Assembly: GCF_003692615.1 (NCBI RefSeq)
Contig: NZ_CP023540.1
Coordinates: forward strand, 992,001 to 1,056,000
Reading direction: 5' to 3'
Source of the DNA: Chryseobacterium sp. 6424
GTDB lineage: Bacteria > Bacteroidota > Bacteroidia > Flavobacteriales > Weeksellaceae
Length of the DNA: 64,000 nucleotides
Part shown: one piece after another, positions 17,087-26,625 of the stretch
How positions within the stretch are numbered: the first letter of the stretch is position 1
Layout of the letters: each line of letters begins with the position of its first letter
The notes under the pieces: model-generated
Database searches by the model: none
Told to the model about the DNA's origin: nothing
Seen by the model: the letters and a program-made list of their open reading frames with translations, nothing else
Made by a program: the position numbers and the translations under genes

Positions 17087-17770
17087 CTATCTGACACTGT
17101 TCAGAGAATTCATAATCGTGGCAGAATTCTGCTGCTCATGGCTTTCAATAATGTTGAATAAGCCGTTCACCATCTGTTGCGATGCCAACCTGCTAAGGCC
17201 ACTGGTGAGGGTAGAACTTGAATTTTGGCTGCCAAACAGCCCGCCCAATACATTAGTACCAGCCAATGCGGAGTTTATGGAACTTATAAGTCCGAATTCA
17301 TTCAGTTTGGCATCCACTTTTGGCGCAATGGCTGCTATAAGCTGCTCGGAAGTCCTTTCACGCAGGATTTGTGTGGCGGCACCGCTGCCTCCCTGTACAA
17401 TTCTTGCGGCATCCTCTGCGGTGAGGCTATTCACGGCGTTTACCAGAATTGGTCTTGATGTTTCTACGGTAAATGCTGCGGCGCGTGCAATATATTCCCT
17501 TTCTTTTTGTACCAGTGATGAGAGCCCAATTCGTTCGAGTGTGTTGTTTAGATCACGCAGTTGCTGTGGAAGCGCTGCATCAATAAGCTGGTTAGAGAGG
17601 AAACTGTTTTTATCGCTAAAAATATTTAGCCCTTTGGTAATACCGCCCAGAAGAATCTGCTTAAGAACTGCCAAGCCTACACTGGAAGTGGCTATGGCCA
17701 GACAAGACTGGGTAGTGGTTCCTAAAGTGGCCACGGCCATGGTTGCGACCAAAATTGTGTGTTTTTTCAT
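17087..17770 (-). CDS. DUF4197 family lipoprotein
   Basis: A protein of about 227 residues with a signal sequence ending in a lipobox-like TTQSC, so probably a periplasmic lipoprotein. The body contains the DUF4197 pattern (LVQKEREYIARAAAFTVETSRPILVNAVNSLTAEDAARIVQGG and ATQILRERTSEQLIAAIAP). The function of the family is unknown to me. I chose the start at 17770 because the upstream in-frame ATG at 17815 adds a non-signal-like 15 residues. It is divergent from the PUL, with no evidence of functional linkage. Confidence 0.85.
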   Translation of the reverse strand: MKKHTILVATMAVATLGTTTQSCLAIATSSVGLAVLKQILLGGITKGLNIFSDKNSFLSNQLIDAALPQQLRDLNNTLERIGLSSLVQKEREYIARAAAFTVETSRPILVNAVNSLTAEDAARIVQGGSGAATQILRERTSEQLIAAIAPKVDAKLNEFGLISSINSALAGTNVLGGLFGSQNSSSTLTSGLSRLASQQMVNGLFNIIESHEQQNSATIMNSLNSVR

Positions 17771-17886
17771 GTTGATTATTAAGGTTAAAAACTCCTTTTT
17801 CAAATACTGAGCCAAAGGGAAAATATTGAAATATAGGGTTATACATAATATTTTTAAAAATAGAAAATATTTCCAAAATTAATTTC

Positions 17887-17894
17887 TAACTTTG
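17887..17894 (+). promoter_or_regulatory. -7 box of the PUL operon
   Basis: TAACTTTG. Transcription would start at about 17900, so the in-frame ATG at 17905 would be nearly leaderless. This supports the ATG at 17956, which begins a good signal peptide, as the true susC start. Confidence 0.55.
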
Positions 17895-17955
17895 AGTAAA
17901 TATAATGAGAAAGGCACTTGCCGGCTCATGCTTTTATAAAAACAAAAACTACTAT

Positions 17956-20778
17956 ATGAAACACAGTATTTTAAGGGTCCCCTGCATGGTTGCAGTATTT
18001 TATTTCGGGATGAATGTAAATGCACAACAAACACCGCGGGACACCGCCAGCCGTGAGCAGCAAATTGAAGAGGTGGTAGTCATAGGGTATGGTACAGCCA
18101 AGAAGCGTGATCTTACCGGTTCTATCGTGAAGGTTTCGGGTGCTGAAATAAATGATAAGCCGGCATCCAATCCCGTGAACTCTTTGCAAGGGAAAGTGGC
18201 AGGTCTTTCCATTGTGAACTCTGGGCAGCCCGGCTCTCAGGCGGACGTGAGAATCCGTGGGACTGTAACTATCAATGCAACACAGCCAGCATATATTGTA
18301 GATGGGGTGTTTGCTAATAATATCGACTTCCTGAACCCTGCGGATATTGAATCTATGGAAGTGCTTAAGGATGCCTCTTCACTGGCGATCTTCGGTAACA
18401 GAGGTGCGAACGGAGCCATTATCGTGACGACAAAAAGAGGCCGAAGCGGGCGTACTACTGTTAATTTGACATCTTCTATCGGTGTGAAATCCTTCGACAA
18501 CCGCCCTGATATCACCAATGGTGATGAGTTCCGCCTACTGTATAATGAAGATTTGGTAAACCAAGGGCTTCAACCGTATGACTTCAGCCTTTTTAACGCA
18601 AACACCAATTGGATTGATGAGATTGCGCAAAAGGGCGGTATCATCAACCAGCATAACGTAACCGTATCGAATGGTAGTGATAAGAACAGGATGAGCTTCT
18701 CCTTCGGGTACCATGATGAAGAAGGGTCTATAAAGTACGAAAAGTACAGCCGTATGACCTTTAAATTTAATGATGACCTAAAAATCAGCGACAGGTTGCG
18801 GATGGGCTTTGGTCTTACAGGATCATACGCTAAGTTGCCACAGGTTCGCAGTTTTGGTTCCGCGCTTAACGCGACACCGGTAGTTTCAGCTCTTAATATG
18901 ACGCCGGGTGATTATTATGGCTATTACAACTCGCTGCCACAGCAATTGGGTGCCGCACAGATCGCCAACCCACTGGCTGATATTGAAGGCCACCGCTATA
19001 CCCAACTTAATAAAGATATACAGTTCAACCCGAATGCCTATGTGGAGTTTGATATTTTAGATAACCTGACTTTCCGGTCCAATTATTTTGTGAATTACCG
19101 CAACTCATTTGGTCGCGGATATCAGCCGGTATTTGATATTTATATCCCAGAAACCAATAGTGTAGCGCCATTCTCTGGCAGACAGCTTACTTCTATAAAC
19201 CAGTTTGAGAACAAAAACTTCCTTTTCCAGCAAAACCAGTTATTGACGTATAAGAACCGTTTCGGTAACCATGATCTCACCGCTTTATTAGGTTTCGAGA
19301 CTATTGCTGAAGAATATACAGGTATGAGCGGTAGCGTAAGAGGAAGCCTATCAAGTCCGCTGGGGCAAATCCCTAACAACCCGCGTTTTTGGTATTTGAA
19401 TACAGACTTTGGTGATACAGCGACAAGAACAGCCAACAGCTCTCAGGTGAAAAGACGCCAGGCATCGTACTTCGGGCGGGTTCTTTATAATTACAGCAAT
19501 AAATATATGCTGAACGCTTCTTACAGATACGATGGTTCTTCTGTACTGGCGCCGGATAACAGGTTCGATTCTTTCTGGTCAGTAGGAGCCGCGTATGAAA
19601 TCTCCCGTGAGAATTTCATGGAGGATGTAACGTTTATTAATTATCTTAAACTGAAAGGTTCTTACGGAGATTTGGGTAACCAAAATGTGCCATATAATTA
19701 CTTCGGGTATTCCGTATTTGTACCGGGAGGCACAGGGGTATTTAACGGGAATCTGTATCCTGCCTTTGTGCCAGAATATGAAGAAACCACAGACCTGCGC
19801 TGGGAACATCTAAAATCTTATGAATTTGGCTTTGAGTCTCAGTTATTCAGCAAGAAGTTGTCTTTGGAGGCAGTTTACTATAACAGAAAAACTGAGGATT
19901 TACTCAACGTAGTAAACTCCAATCCACGTATCTTTATGAATGCCGGTAACATCGAAGCTAAAGGTTTCGAATTCTCTGCCGGTTGGAAGGATTCCGTTAA
20001 CGAAAACTTTAACTGGTATCTCAACGCAAACCTTACCACTACCAAAACCAATGTAATCTCTACACTGAACGAGAATGACCGCTTATTCTACGGACCGTCT
20101 ATCTATCAGCCAGGTTCACCAATGGGCGCGTTTTATGGGTATATAGTTGAAGGCCTTTATCAATCTTATGCTGATATACTTTCAAGCCCTGCATCAACCA
20201 TTGGGGATGTTGCCCCGGGGGATTTCAAGTATCGTGATGTGAACGGTGATGGCAGAATTACCCCTGATGACAGAACGGTCATTGGTGATCCAACACCAGA
20301 TTTTACGTATGGTTTCACATTGGGTGCAGATTATAAAGGATTCTTTATTGATGCAGATTTTTACGGAGTATATGGTAATGAAGTATTCCGTGGTTGGGGT
20401 AACGGTAACTCATTTGCGCCATTCAATTACCGAAGCGAAAGGCTTGAGCGCTGGACTGGACCCGGGACATCCAACTGGGAGCCACGCAGCTACACCGCTA
20501 CAGGCTACAACCGCGAAAACTCTACATATATGATCGAAGACGGAAGTTTCTTCCGGATCAGGAATGTGCAGGTAGGTTATAACTTTAACAAGAGCCTGAT
20601 TAGTGGGCTAAGTTTGGAGGCGCTTAAAGTTTATGTAAACGTACAGAACTTAAAGACCTGGGACCACGTTAACGGATTTACGCCAGAATCAGGAGGTAGC
20701 GCCACATCATTCGGTGTAAATGGCGGTGGTTATCCAAACCCGCGAATCGCAACTTTTGGCATCAACGCAACTTTTTAA
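17956..20778 (+). CDS. SusC/RagA-family TonB-dependent outer-membrane transporter
   Basis: A protein of about 940 residues importing oligosaccharides across the outer membrane with its SusD partner, powered by TonB. After the signal peptide (MKHSILRVPCMVAVFYFGMNVNAQ) comes the SusC-type TonB-box and plug region IEEVVVIGYGTAKKRDLTGSI, VNSLQGKVAGLSI and GNRGANGAIIVTTKRG, then a 22-strand barrel ending in aromatic INATF. The usual N-terminal carboxypeptidase-regulatory-like domain of many SusC proteins is missing; the plug follows the signal peptide almost at once. susD follows after 10 bases. The operon enzymes suggest that the ligand is a beta-glucan oligosaccharide, most likely beta-1,2-linked. 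Confidence 0.95.
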   Translation: MKHSILRVPCMVAVFYFGMNVNAQQTPRDTASREQQIEEVVVIGYGTAKKRDLTGSIVKVSGAEINDKPASNPVNSLQGKVAGLSIVNSGQPGSQADVRIRGTVTINATQPAYIVDGVFANNIDFLNPADIESMEVLKDASSLAIFGNRGANGAIIVTTKRGRSGRTTVNLTSSIGVKSFDNRPDITNGDEFRLLYNEDLVNQGLQPYDFSLFNANTNWIDEIAQKGGIINQHNVTVSNGSDKNRMSFSFGYHDEEGSIKYEKYSRMTFKFNDDLKISDRLRMGFGLTGSYAKLPQVRSFGSALNATPVVSALNMTPGDYYGYYNSLPQQLGAAQIANPLADIEGHRYTQLNKDIQFNPNAYVEFDILDNLTFRSNYFVNYRNSFGRGYQPVFDIYIPETNSVAPFSGRQLTSINQFENKNFLFQQNQLLTYKNRFGNHDLTALLGFETIAEEYTGMSGSVRGSLSSPLGQIPNNPRFWYLNTDFGDTATRTANSSQVKRRQASYFGRVLYNYSNKYMLNASYRYDGSSVLAPDNRFDSFWSVGAAYEISRENFMEDVTFINYLKLKGSYGDLGNQNVPYNYFGYSVFVPGGTGVFNGNLYPAFVPEYEETTDLRWEHLKSYEFGFESQLFSKKLSLEAVYYNRKTEDLLNVVNSNPRIFMNAGNIEAKGFEFSAGWKDSVNENFNWYLNANLTTTKTNVISTLNENDRLFYGPSIYQPGSPMGAFYGYIVEGLYQSYADILSSPASTIGDVAPGDFKYRDVNGDGRITPDDRTVIGDPTPDFTYGFTLGADYKGFFIDADFYGVYGNEVFRGWGNGNSFAPFNYRSERLERWTGPGTSNWEPRSYTATGYNRENSTYMIEDGSFFRIRNVQVGYNFNKSLISGLSLEALKVYVNVQNLKTWDHVNGFTPESGGSATSFGVNGGGYPNPRIATFGINATF

Positions 20779-20788
20779 ATAATACAAC

Positions 20789-22267
20789 ATGAAAATAATA
20801 TCAGCAAAAAATCTAATCCTTTTAGGTGCACTTTCCGTTGCAAGTTTTTCGTTTCAGAGCTGCGCAGAAGACTGGCTCGATCTAAGGCCGGAAGGACGCC
20901 CTACCATAGGCGAAGTGCCAGTGGGCGGATATGAGGCCAGTGCATTCGGACTTTATGCGAGTTTACGTACCGAAAGTGGTATGAGCGATTTTACATATCT
21001 GTGGACACACAGCATCCGGGCAGATGATAATGAGAAAGGCAGTAGCCCAGGCGATGCCGCGACTGATGGGAACGTATTTAATAACTTCGCGTACGTGGCC
21101 ACCAATGGCCATATCAGAAACGCTTGGAACGGACCTTACAAGATAATCTTCGCTGCCAATGAACTTATTAATACCGCGACAGAGTCGGGCAGCACAGTGG
21201 AGGGGACATTGGTGAACATCGCGGAAGCGAGAGCCATACGTGCATACTGCTACTTCCAGTTACGCAGAGATTTTGGCGAAGTACCGATCAACCTAAAATC
21301 TATTGACGTCCCGGCAGATGAGATCGCACCTAAAAACAGCATCGCTGAGGTGGATGCGCAAATCATCAGCGACCTCATGGCAGCGCGTGACGTGCTACCG
21401 GTACAGTGGGCAAGTGCCTACCGTGGCAGAGCGACCAAAGGCATGGCTAACAGCCTGTTGGCTAAAATGTACCTGCTGCAGCGCAACTGGGCAAAAGCAT
21501 TAGAGCACTCCATGGATGTAATAAACTCCGGTGCCTATATGCTGAACCCATCTTACGATGCAGAGTTCACCAAAGCAGGTAACAATTCTTCCGAATCTAT
21601 CTTTGAAGTTCAGAAAACCTATGATTTCGCTACTAAATATTCCAACAATTATTACGAAAGTCAGGGTGTTAGAGGCTCCGGAGTCTGGGATTTAGGCTGG
21701 GGTTTTAATGTTCCTTCGGAAGGCTTGGTTGCTGCTTATGAGACAGGCGATCTACGTAAGAAAACCACCATTCTACAGTCCGGTGGTCCGGATATCTATA
21801 ATACAGCGAATTTAGTATTACCTGCTGCGCCACCTTTGGTACAGCAATATTGGAATGGTAAAGCTTATACTTTACCATCTGAAAGACAACAATATGCCGA
21901 GAACAAAAACCATTGGGAAAACATCAAGCTCATCCGTTACGCTGATGTATTGCTGATGGCTGCCGAAGCCGCTAATGAACTGGGGCAGATTGGTACAGCA
22001 ACTACCTACGTCAACATGATCCGTACCAGAGCTGGCTTACCCGCAACCACCGCTACAAGCCAGGCGGCCATGCGCGAGGCCATCAAGCATGAAAGACGAA
22101 TTGAGTTCGCTATGGAGTCCGAAAGATTCTACGATCTTGTACGCTGGGGCGACGCACCAACCGTATTGGCACCTTATGGCTATACCGATAGGAACAGGTA
22201 TTTCCCAATCCCACAGGATGCGATTGATAAGTCCCAGGGAGTTTTAGTTCAAAATCCTAATTATTAA
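20789..22267 (+). CDS. RagB/SusD-family surface glycan-binding lipoprotein
   Basis: A 492-residue lipoprotein (lipobox FSFQSC, Cys about 27) that caps the SusC barrel and captures glycan. The typical SusD core is present: helices with EARAIRAYCYFQLRRDFGEVPI, TPR-like ATKGMANSLLAKMYLLQRNW, and the C-terminal IKLIRYADVLLMAAEAANELG, AMREAIKHERRIEFAMESERFYDLVRWGD and YFPIPQ. It sits directly after susC as in all PULs. Binding specificity cannot be read from the sequence. Confidence 0.95.
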   Translation: MKIISAKNLILLGALSVASFSFQSCAEDWLDLRPEGRPTIGEVPVGGYEASAFGLYASLRTESGMSDFTYLWTHSIRADDNEKGSSPGDAATDGNVFNNFAYVATNGHIRNAWNGPYKIIFAANELINTATESGSTVEGTLVNIAEARAIRAYCYFQLRRDFGEVPINLKSIDVPADEIAPKNSIAEVDAQIISDLMAARDVLPVQWASAYRGRATKGMANSLLAKMYLLQRNWAKALEHSMDVINSGAYMLNPSYDAEFTKAGNNSSESIFEVQKTYDFATKYSNNYYESQGVRGSGVWDLGWGFNVPSEGLVAAYETGDLRKKTTILQSGGPDIYNTANLVLPAAPPLVQQYWNGKAYTLPSERQQYAENKNHWENIKLIRYADVLLMAAEAANELGQIGTATTYVNMIRTRAGLPATTATSQAAMREAIKHERRIEFAMESERFYDLVRWGDAPTVLAPYGYTDRNRYFPIPQDAIDKSQGVLVQNPNY

Positions 22268-22278
22268 TTTTTTTACCA

Positions 22279-23121
22279 ATGAAAAATAAAATCAAACATA
22301 TTTTTGGCATCATGGCCCTGGCATTCATCGGTTTTTCGTGCCAAGATCTGGACCGTCCGGAGCTAGGCGATTATCCGAAAGATGCCTCTGAACCGGGTGG
22401 CCCACTGAAATTTTACGCCGCCTTCGACGGTACTTCCGAAAATGTTTTAATGAATGCTGTTGACAGTGTGCGCGCGAAATTCCCGTCTAATAATCCATTG
22501 AAATCCATCGATGGTATTAAAGGAAAAGCTGTCCAGGGCGAGAGGTATAAATATATCAAATACTCCAGCGCGAACGATTTTGCACAATCAGCAGGTAGCT
22601 TCACCGTATCAGTCTGGGCCCAGAAATCTCAGATGCAAACAAATCATATCTTCAGTATGCCTGCTGCGCAGGGTTATCACTGGTCGGGTGGTTCAATGTT
22701 TTTGTTGACCGAAGGATCTGTGGCATCACCAACGGTTAAGTTTTTCGTGAAAGACAAAACCGGAGAAAAATGGTTCGAATGGTTGAACGCAAACAGCCCA
22801 ACAGGCATCTATAACGGGCAATGGCACCACTTAGCATTTGTTTATGACGGCAAAACCTCTACCATGACGATGTATGTGGATGGGCAGGCGCATCCGTTCA
22901 AGCCCGTTTGGACCAACCATGGGAATATCGTTCTTGAACCTTCTAAAATCACCGGTTTAAAAATTGGTGCAGGACCGCAGGAATTTACTGCACAAGAGAT
23001 TAGTAATAATGGTGATGACTGGCTGAAGAATTCTTTTGTCGGGGGGATAGACCAGTTCCGTATGTATTCTACGGCACTTTCACAAGCCGAGATCCAAACT
23101 TTATTCAATCAAAAAAGATAA
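22279..23121 (+). CDS. LamG (concanavalin-like) domain lipoprotein
   Basis: A 280-residue lipoprotein (lipobox FIGFSC, Cys about 21). The LamG jelly-roll is visible in FTVSVWAQKSQMQTNHIFS, NGQWHHLAFVYDGKTSTMTMYVDG and FVGGIDQFRMYSTALSQAEIQTLF. It occupies the position of SusE/SusF-type surface glycan-binding proteins and abuts the next gene with no gap. It probably helps hold the polysaccharide at the surface; no catalytic motif is seen. Confidence 0.85.
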   Translation: MKNKIKHIFGIMALAFIGFSCQDLDRPELGDYPKDASEPGGPLKFYAAFDGTSENVLMNAVDSVRAKFPSNNPLKSIDGIKGKAVQGERYKYIKYSSANDFAQSAGSFTVSVWAQKSQMQTNHIFSMPAAQGYHWSGGSMFLLTEGSVASPTVKFFVKDKTGEKWFEWLNANSPTGIYNGQWHHLAFVYDGKTSTMTMYVDGQAHPFKPVWTNHGNIVLEPSKITGLKIGAGPQEFTAQEISNNGDDWLKNSFVGGIDQFRMYSTALSQAEIQTLFNQKR

Positions 23122-24513
23122 ATGAAATCTAATTTCAGAAACTTTTTATTTGCAACTGCCATACTTTTCAGTTATGGCAGTTGTTCTAATGGGCGGGACC
23201 CCGAACCAGTCGTAGGACCACCAGCGCCGCCACCAGCAACAACGGTGTACACAGATGCACAAATCATAGAAATGGTTCAGAAAGATGCACTGAAGTATTT
23301 CTGGGATTATGCCGAAAGTAACTCGAAACTTGCAAGGGAGCGTTATCATACCGATAATCCGGGAATGGATGCGGGAGTAGTTTCTACCGGAGGTTCTGGC
23401 TTTGGCCTGATGACAATACTTGTTGGTATTAAAAACGGTTATGTTCCGAGAGCTGAAGCGGTTTCCAGACTTGGTACCGCACTCAGTTTCTTAGAAGATG
23501 CCGGCCGTTTTCATGGTGCCTGGCCTCACTGGCTGAATGGCGCTACCGGGAAAGTGATCCCATTCAGCACCAAAGATAATGGTGCCGACCTGGTTGAAAC
23601 TGCTTTCCTCGTCCAAGGATTACTCTGTGTACGCGAATATTTTAAAAATTCAACCGATACTGCCGAAAAAGCGTTGAGCGACAAAGCAGATGCCCTGTGG
23701 AAAGGCGTAGAATGGACATGGTTTACCCAAGGCGAAAATGTGCTGTATTGGCATTGGTCTCCTAATTATGATTTCCAAATGAATCATCAATTGAGAGGTT
23801 TTGACGAAACACTTATCACGTATGTGTTGGCGGCGGCTTCACCTACCTATCCTATTTCAAAAGAGGTCTATCAGGGTGGTTGGGCCCGGAATGGCGCAAT
23901 AAAAAGTTCCGCATCACAGTACAACATTCCGTTAGTCGTAACTCATAATGTACAAAACTCAACCGTAGGACCGATGTTCTGGTCACATTATTCGTTTCTT
24001 GGGCTTGATCCGCAAGGGCTGTCTGATGAATATGTAAATTATGGGCAAGCTGCGGTAAACCATGCAAAGATCATGCATCAGTACAGCGTGAACAATCCTA
24101 AGAACTGGAGGGGTTATTCCGCGAAAAACTGGGGCCTGACGGCAAGTTACACCAGAAACGGAGACGGGACTACCGGATATGCCGCGCACCAGCCAAACAA
24201 TGATTTGGGTGTAGTTTCACCTACAGCGGCCATTTCAAGTTTTCCCTATACACCTGATGAAAGTATGGATTACCTGCGTTTCCTCTACAATGAGAATTAT
24301 TCAAGATACATCGGGGTCGCGGGGCCATATGATGCCTATTCCGTGCATTATAACTGGGTGACGCCACGCTATCTGGCCATCGACCAGGGACCAATGGCAC
24401 CTATGATTGAGAATCATCGCTCATCATTTCTATGGAACCTGTTTATGAATGCGCCCGAAGTGCGTCAAGGATTGCTTAAGTTGGGGTTCCATTCTACAAA
24501 ATATGGGTTTTAA
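23122..24513 (+). CDS. PF10091 glucoamylase-like lipoprotein, predicted GH144 endo-beta-1,2-glucanase (copy 1)
   Basis: A 463-residue lipoprotein (lipobox FSYGSC, then a Pro-rich linker VVGPPAPPPATT). The (alpha/alpha)6-barrel family signature is clear: QKDALKYFWDYAE, STGGSGFGLMTILVG, HGAWPHWLNGATGKVIPF, KDNGADLVETAFLVQGLL, WHWSPNYDFQMNHQLRGFDETLITY, GLTASYTRNGDG, SPTAAISSFPYTPDES and AIDQGPMAPMIENHRS. PF10091 members characterised in Bacteroidota include the GH144 endo-beta-1,2-glucanases. The lipid anchor and operon position suggest it cuts polymer at the cell surface. Exact linkage specificity is inferred. A close paralogue follows 17 bases later. Confidence 0.82.
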   Translation: MKSNFRNFLFATAILFSYGSCSNGRDPEPVVGPPAPPPATTVYTDAQIIEMVQKDALKYFWDYAESNSKLARERYHTDNPGMDAGVVSTGGSGFGLMTILVGIKNGYVPRAEAVSRLGTALSFLEDAGRFHGAWPHWLNGATGKVIPFSTKDNGADLVETAFLVQGLLCVREYFKNSTDTAEKALSDKADALWKGVEWTWFTQGENVLYWHWSPNYDFQMNHQLRGFDETLITYVLAAASPTYPISKEVYQGGWARNGAIKSSASQYNIPLVVTHNVQNSTVGPMFWSHYSFLGLDPQGLSDEYVNYGQAAVNHAKIMHQYSVNNPKNWRGYSAKNWGLTASYTRNGDGTTGYAAHQPNNDLGVVSPTAAISSFPYTPDESMDYLRFLYNENYSRYIGVAGPYDAYSVHYNWVTPRYLAIDQGPMAPMIENHRSSFLWNLFMNAPEVRQGLLKLGFHSTKYGF

Positions 24514-24530
24514 CCAATAAAAATTTATTA

Positions 24531-25904
24531 ATGATCAAGAAATTTGCATATATAATTTTTACAGCGGCACTGGCGTTTTCGTGCAATACGCTTCCTATAG
24601 ACTCCACGACCGCGCAAGTGCCTGTAAAAATGACCGATGAACAACTGATGGACCGTGTGCAGCGCGATGCACTTAAATATTTCTGGGATTTTGCCGAACC
24701 CAACTCTCTAATGGGCCGCGAACGTTATCATGAAGACGGTATCTATCCTCAGAATGATGCTCATGTGGTTACTACCGGCGGTTCCGGTTTTGGACTGATG
24801 ACTATTTTGGTAGGTGTGGAAAGGGGATTTATCCCGCGTGATGAAGCGGTGAAACGCTTAACACATATCGCAGATTTTCTGGCTAAAGCAGACCGTCATC
24901 ATGGTGTTTGGCCACACTGGCTCGATGGTAAAACCGGGAAAACAGTTTCTTTTGGCAAGAAAGACAATGGTGGCGATATCGTAGAAACAGCTTTTCTGAT
25001 AGAAGGCATCATTACCGTTCGAGAATATTTTAAAAACGGAAACACCGCAGAAAAAGCACTCGCTGCCAAGATGGATGAACTGTGGAAAGGGGTAGAATGG
25101 AGCTGGTATACCAAAGGCGGCGAAAAAGTACTCTATTGGCACTGGTCACCAATCAATGGTTGGGAAATGAACCACAAATTGCAGGGCTATGATGAAACGC
25201 TTGTTACCTACATCTTAGCGGCTTCGTCCCCAACTTACCCGATTGATGCCGAAACTTTCTACCAAGGTTGGACGCGTAACGGGACTTATCTAACCGATCG
25301 GAAAACGTACGGCCTGCCTCTTTATGTGAAGCATAATGGCGCAGAAGAATATGGCGGCCCGATGTTCTGGGCACATTATTCCTACCTGGGGCTTGATCCT
25401 ACTGGCCTTTCTGATCGCTTGGTAAAAAACTATTTCGATCTCAACCGAAATCATGCCCTTATCCAATACAATTACAGTATAGAAAATCCTAAGAATTATA
25501 AAGGATACGGCAGCAATTACTGGGGACTTACCGCGAGTTATACACGTAATGAAAATGGAAGCGTAGGTTACCGGGCGCACAATCCGAAAGAAGATAACGG
25601 TGTGGTAACGCCTACAGCGGCGCTCAGCAGTTTTCCTTATACCCCGAAAGAATCCATGGGTGTTCTTCGTTTTCTGTATGAAGAAAAGCCCCAATTCATT
25701 GGTTCTGCCGGGCCATACGATGCGACTTCCGTGCATTATGACAATTGGTTTACGCCAAGATATTTAGCGATCGACCAAGGTACAATCGCCCCGATGATCG
25801 AGAATTACCGGACCGGCCTTTTATGGAAACTCTTCATGAATGCGCCTGAAATTAAAGCCGGACTAAAGAAATTAGATTTTAAATCTACCAAATACAAGTT
25901 CTGA
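24531..25904 (+). CDS. PF10091 glucoamylase-like lipoprotein, predicted GH144 endo-beta-1,2-glucanase (copy 2)
   Basis: A 457-residue lipoprotein (lipobox ALAFSC) aligning end to end with the preceding protein: QRDALKYFWDFAEPNS, TTGGSGFGLMTILVG, HGVWPHWLDGKTGKTVSF, KDNGGDIVETAFLIEGII, WHWSPINGWEMNHKLQGYDETLVTY and AIDQGTIAPMIENYRTG. Copy 2 lacks the Pro-rich linker of copy 1, so the first may be surface-exposed and the second closer to the membrane or periplasmic. It arose by tandem duplication. The same GH144 inference applies. Confidence 0.82.
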   Translation: MIKKFAYIIFTAALAFSCNTLPIDSTTAQVPVKMTDEQLMDRVQRDALKYFWDFAEPNSLMGRERYHEDGIYPQNDAHVVTTGGSGFGLMTILVGVERGFIPRDEAVKRLTHIADFLAKADRHHGVWPHWLDGKTGKTVSFGKKDNGGDIVETAFLIEGIITVREYFKNGNTAEKALAAKMDELWKGVEWSWYTKGGEKVLYWHWSPINGWEMNHKLQGYDETLVTYILAASSPTYPIDAETFYQGWTRNGTYLTDRKTYGLPLYVKHNGAEEYGGPMFWAHYSYLGLDPTGLSDRLVKNYFDLNRNHALIQYNYSIENPKNYKGYGSNYWGLTASYTRNENGSVGYRAHNPKEDNGVVTPTAALSSFPYTPKESMGVLRFLYEEKPQFIGSAGPYDATSVHYDNWFTPRYLAIDQGTIAPMIENYRTGLLWKLFMNAPEIKAGLKKLDFKSTKYKF

Positions 25905-25905
25905 C

Positions 25906-26613
25906 ATGAATGTTTTATTGAAATCGCTGTTTTTTATTGCCTTTTTTTCAGTAAGTCTTACAGCACAGGAAATCAAGGCCAAATTTCAGAAAGAGGTAAA
26001 GAAAGTTCAACAAATAACTTACCTGCTGGATTATCCTCAGAACACCAACGCAAAAGTGCCGCTCATCGTCTTCCTGCACGGCTCTGGGGAACGTGGCACC
26101 GACCTGGAAATGGTAAAGGCGCACAGCCCGTTTACTTATAAGAACCTAATTAAGGAACCCGTGGCGATCTTGGCGCCCCAATGCCCGCCCAATGTTTGGT
26201 GGGATACCGAGGCCGTATACCACCTCATCAAAGAAATTCAGCAGAAATATAAAATCGATGAATCGCGCATTATACTCACCGGTCTTTCCATGGGCGGTTG
26301 GGGCACGCTGAAATTAGCGATGGAGCATCCGGATCTCTTTTCAGCCGTGGTGCCCGTCTGTCCGCCGGTTGATCGTTTATTCAAAGTACGCGCGGCTCAG
26401 TACAGTAATTTGCCGATGAAAATCTTTCATGGCGGTAATGATGATATTGTTTCACCCATGAACGCTATTGAAATCTATCAGGCAATCCGTAAAACAAATA
26501 AACAGGTAGAACTCGTCATTTTCCCGGACGATAACCACAACTCCTGGGATTCCACCTACTCCAATCCGAAATTATATGAATGGATGCTGGCCCAGAATAA
26601 GAATAAAAATTAA
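25906..26613 (+). CDS. Secreted alpha/beta-hydrolase (carbohydrate-esterase-like)
   Basis: A 235-residue protein with signal peptide (ending SVSLTAQ). The oxyanion strand is FLHGSGERGTD, the nucleophile elbow GLSMGGWG, the acid Asp lies in FHGGNDDIVSP and the His in DDNHNSW, forming a complete triad. It resembles the PHB-depolymerase/feruloyl-esterase-like proteins that accompany glycosidases. In this operon it may remove acyl decorations (for example succinyl or acetyl) from the glucan; that substrate is inference. Its start lies one base after the previous stop. Confidence 0.8.
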   Translation: MNVLLKSLFFIAFFSVSLTAQEIKAKFQKEVKKVQQITYLLDYPQNTNAKVPLIVFLHGSGERGTDLEMVKAHSPFTYKNLIKEPVAILAPQCPPNVWWDTEAVYHLIKEIQQKYKIDESRIILTGLSMGGWGTLKLAMEHPDLFSAVVPVCPPVDRLFKVRAAQYSNLPMKIFHGGNDDIVSPMNAIEIYQAIRKTNKQVELVIFPDDNHNSWDSTYSNPKLYEWMLAQNKNKN

Positions 26614-26625
26614 AGTTAGAAGAAT

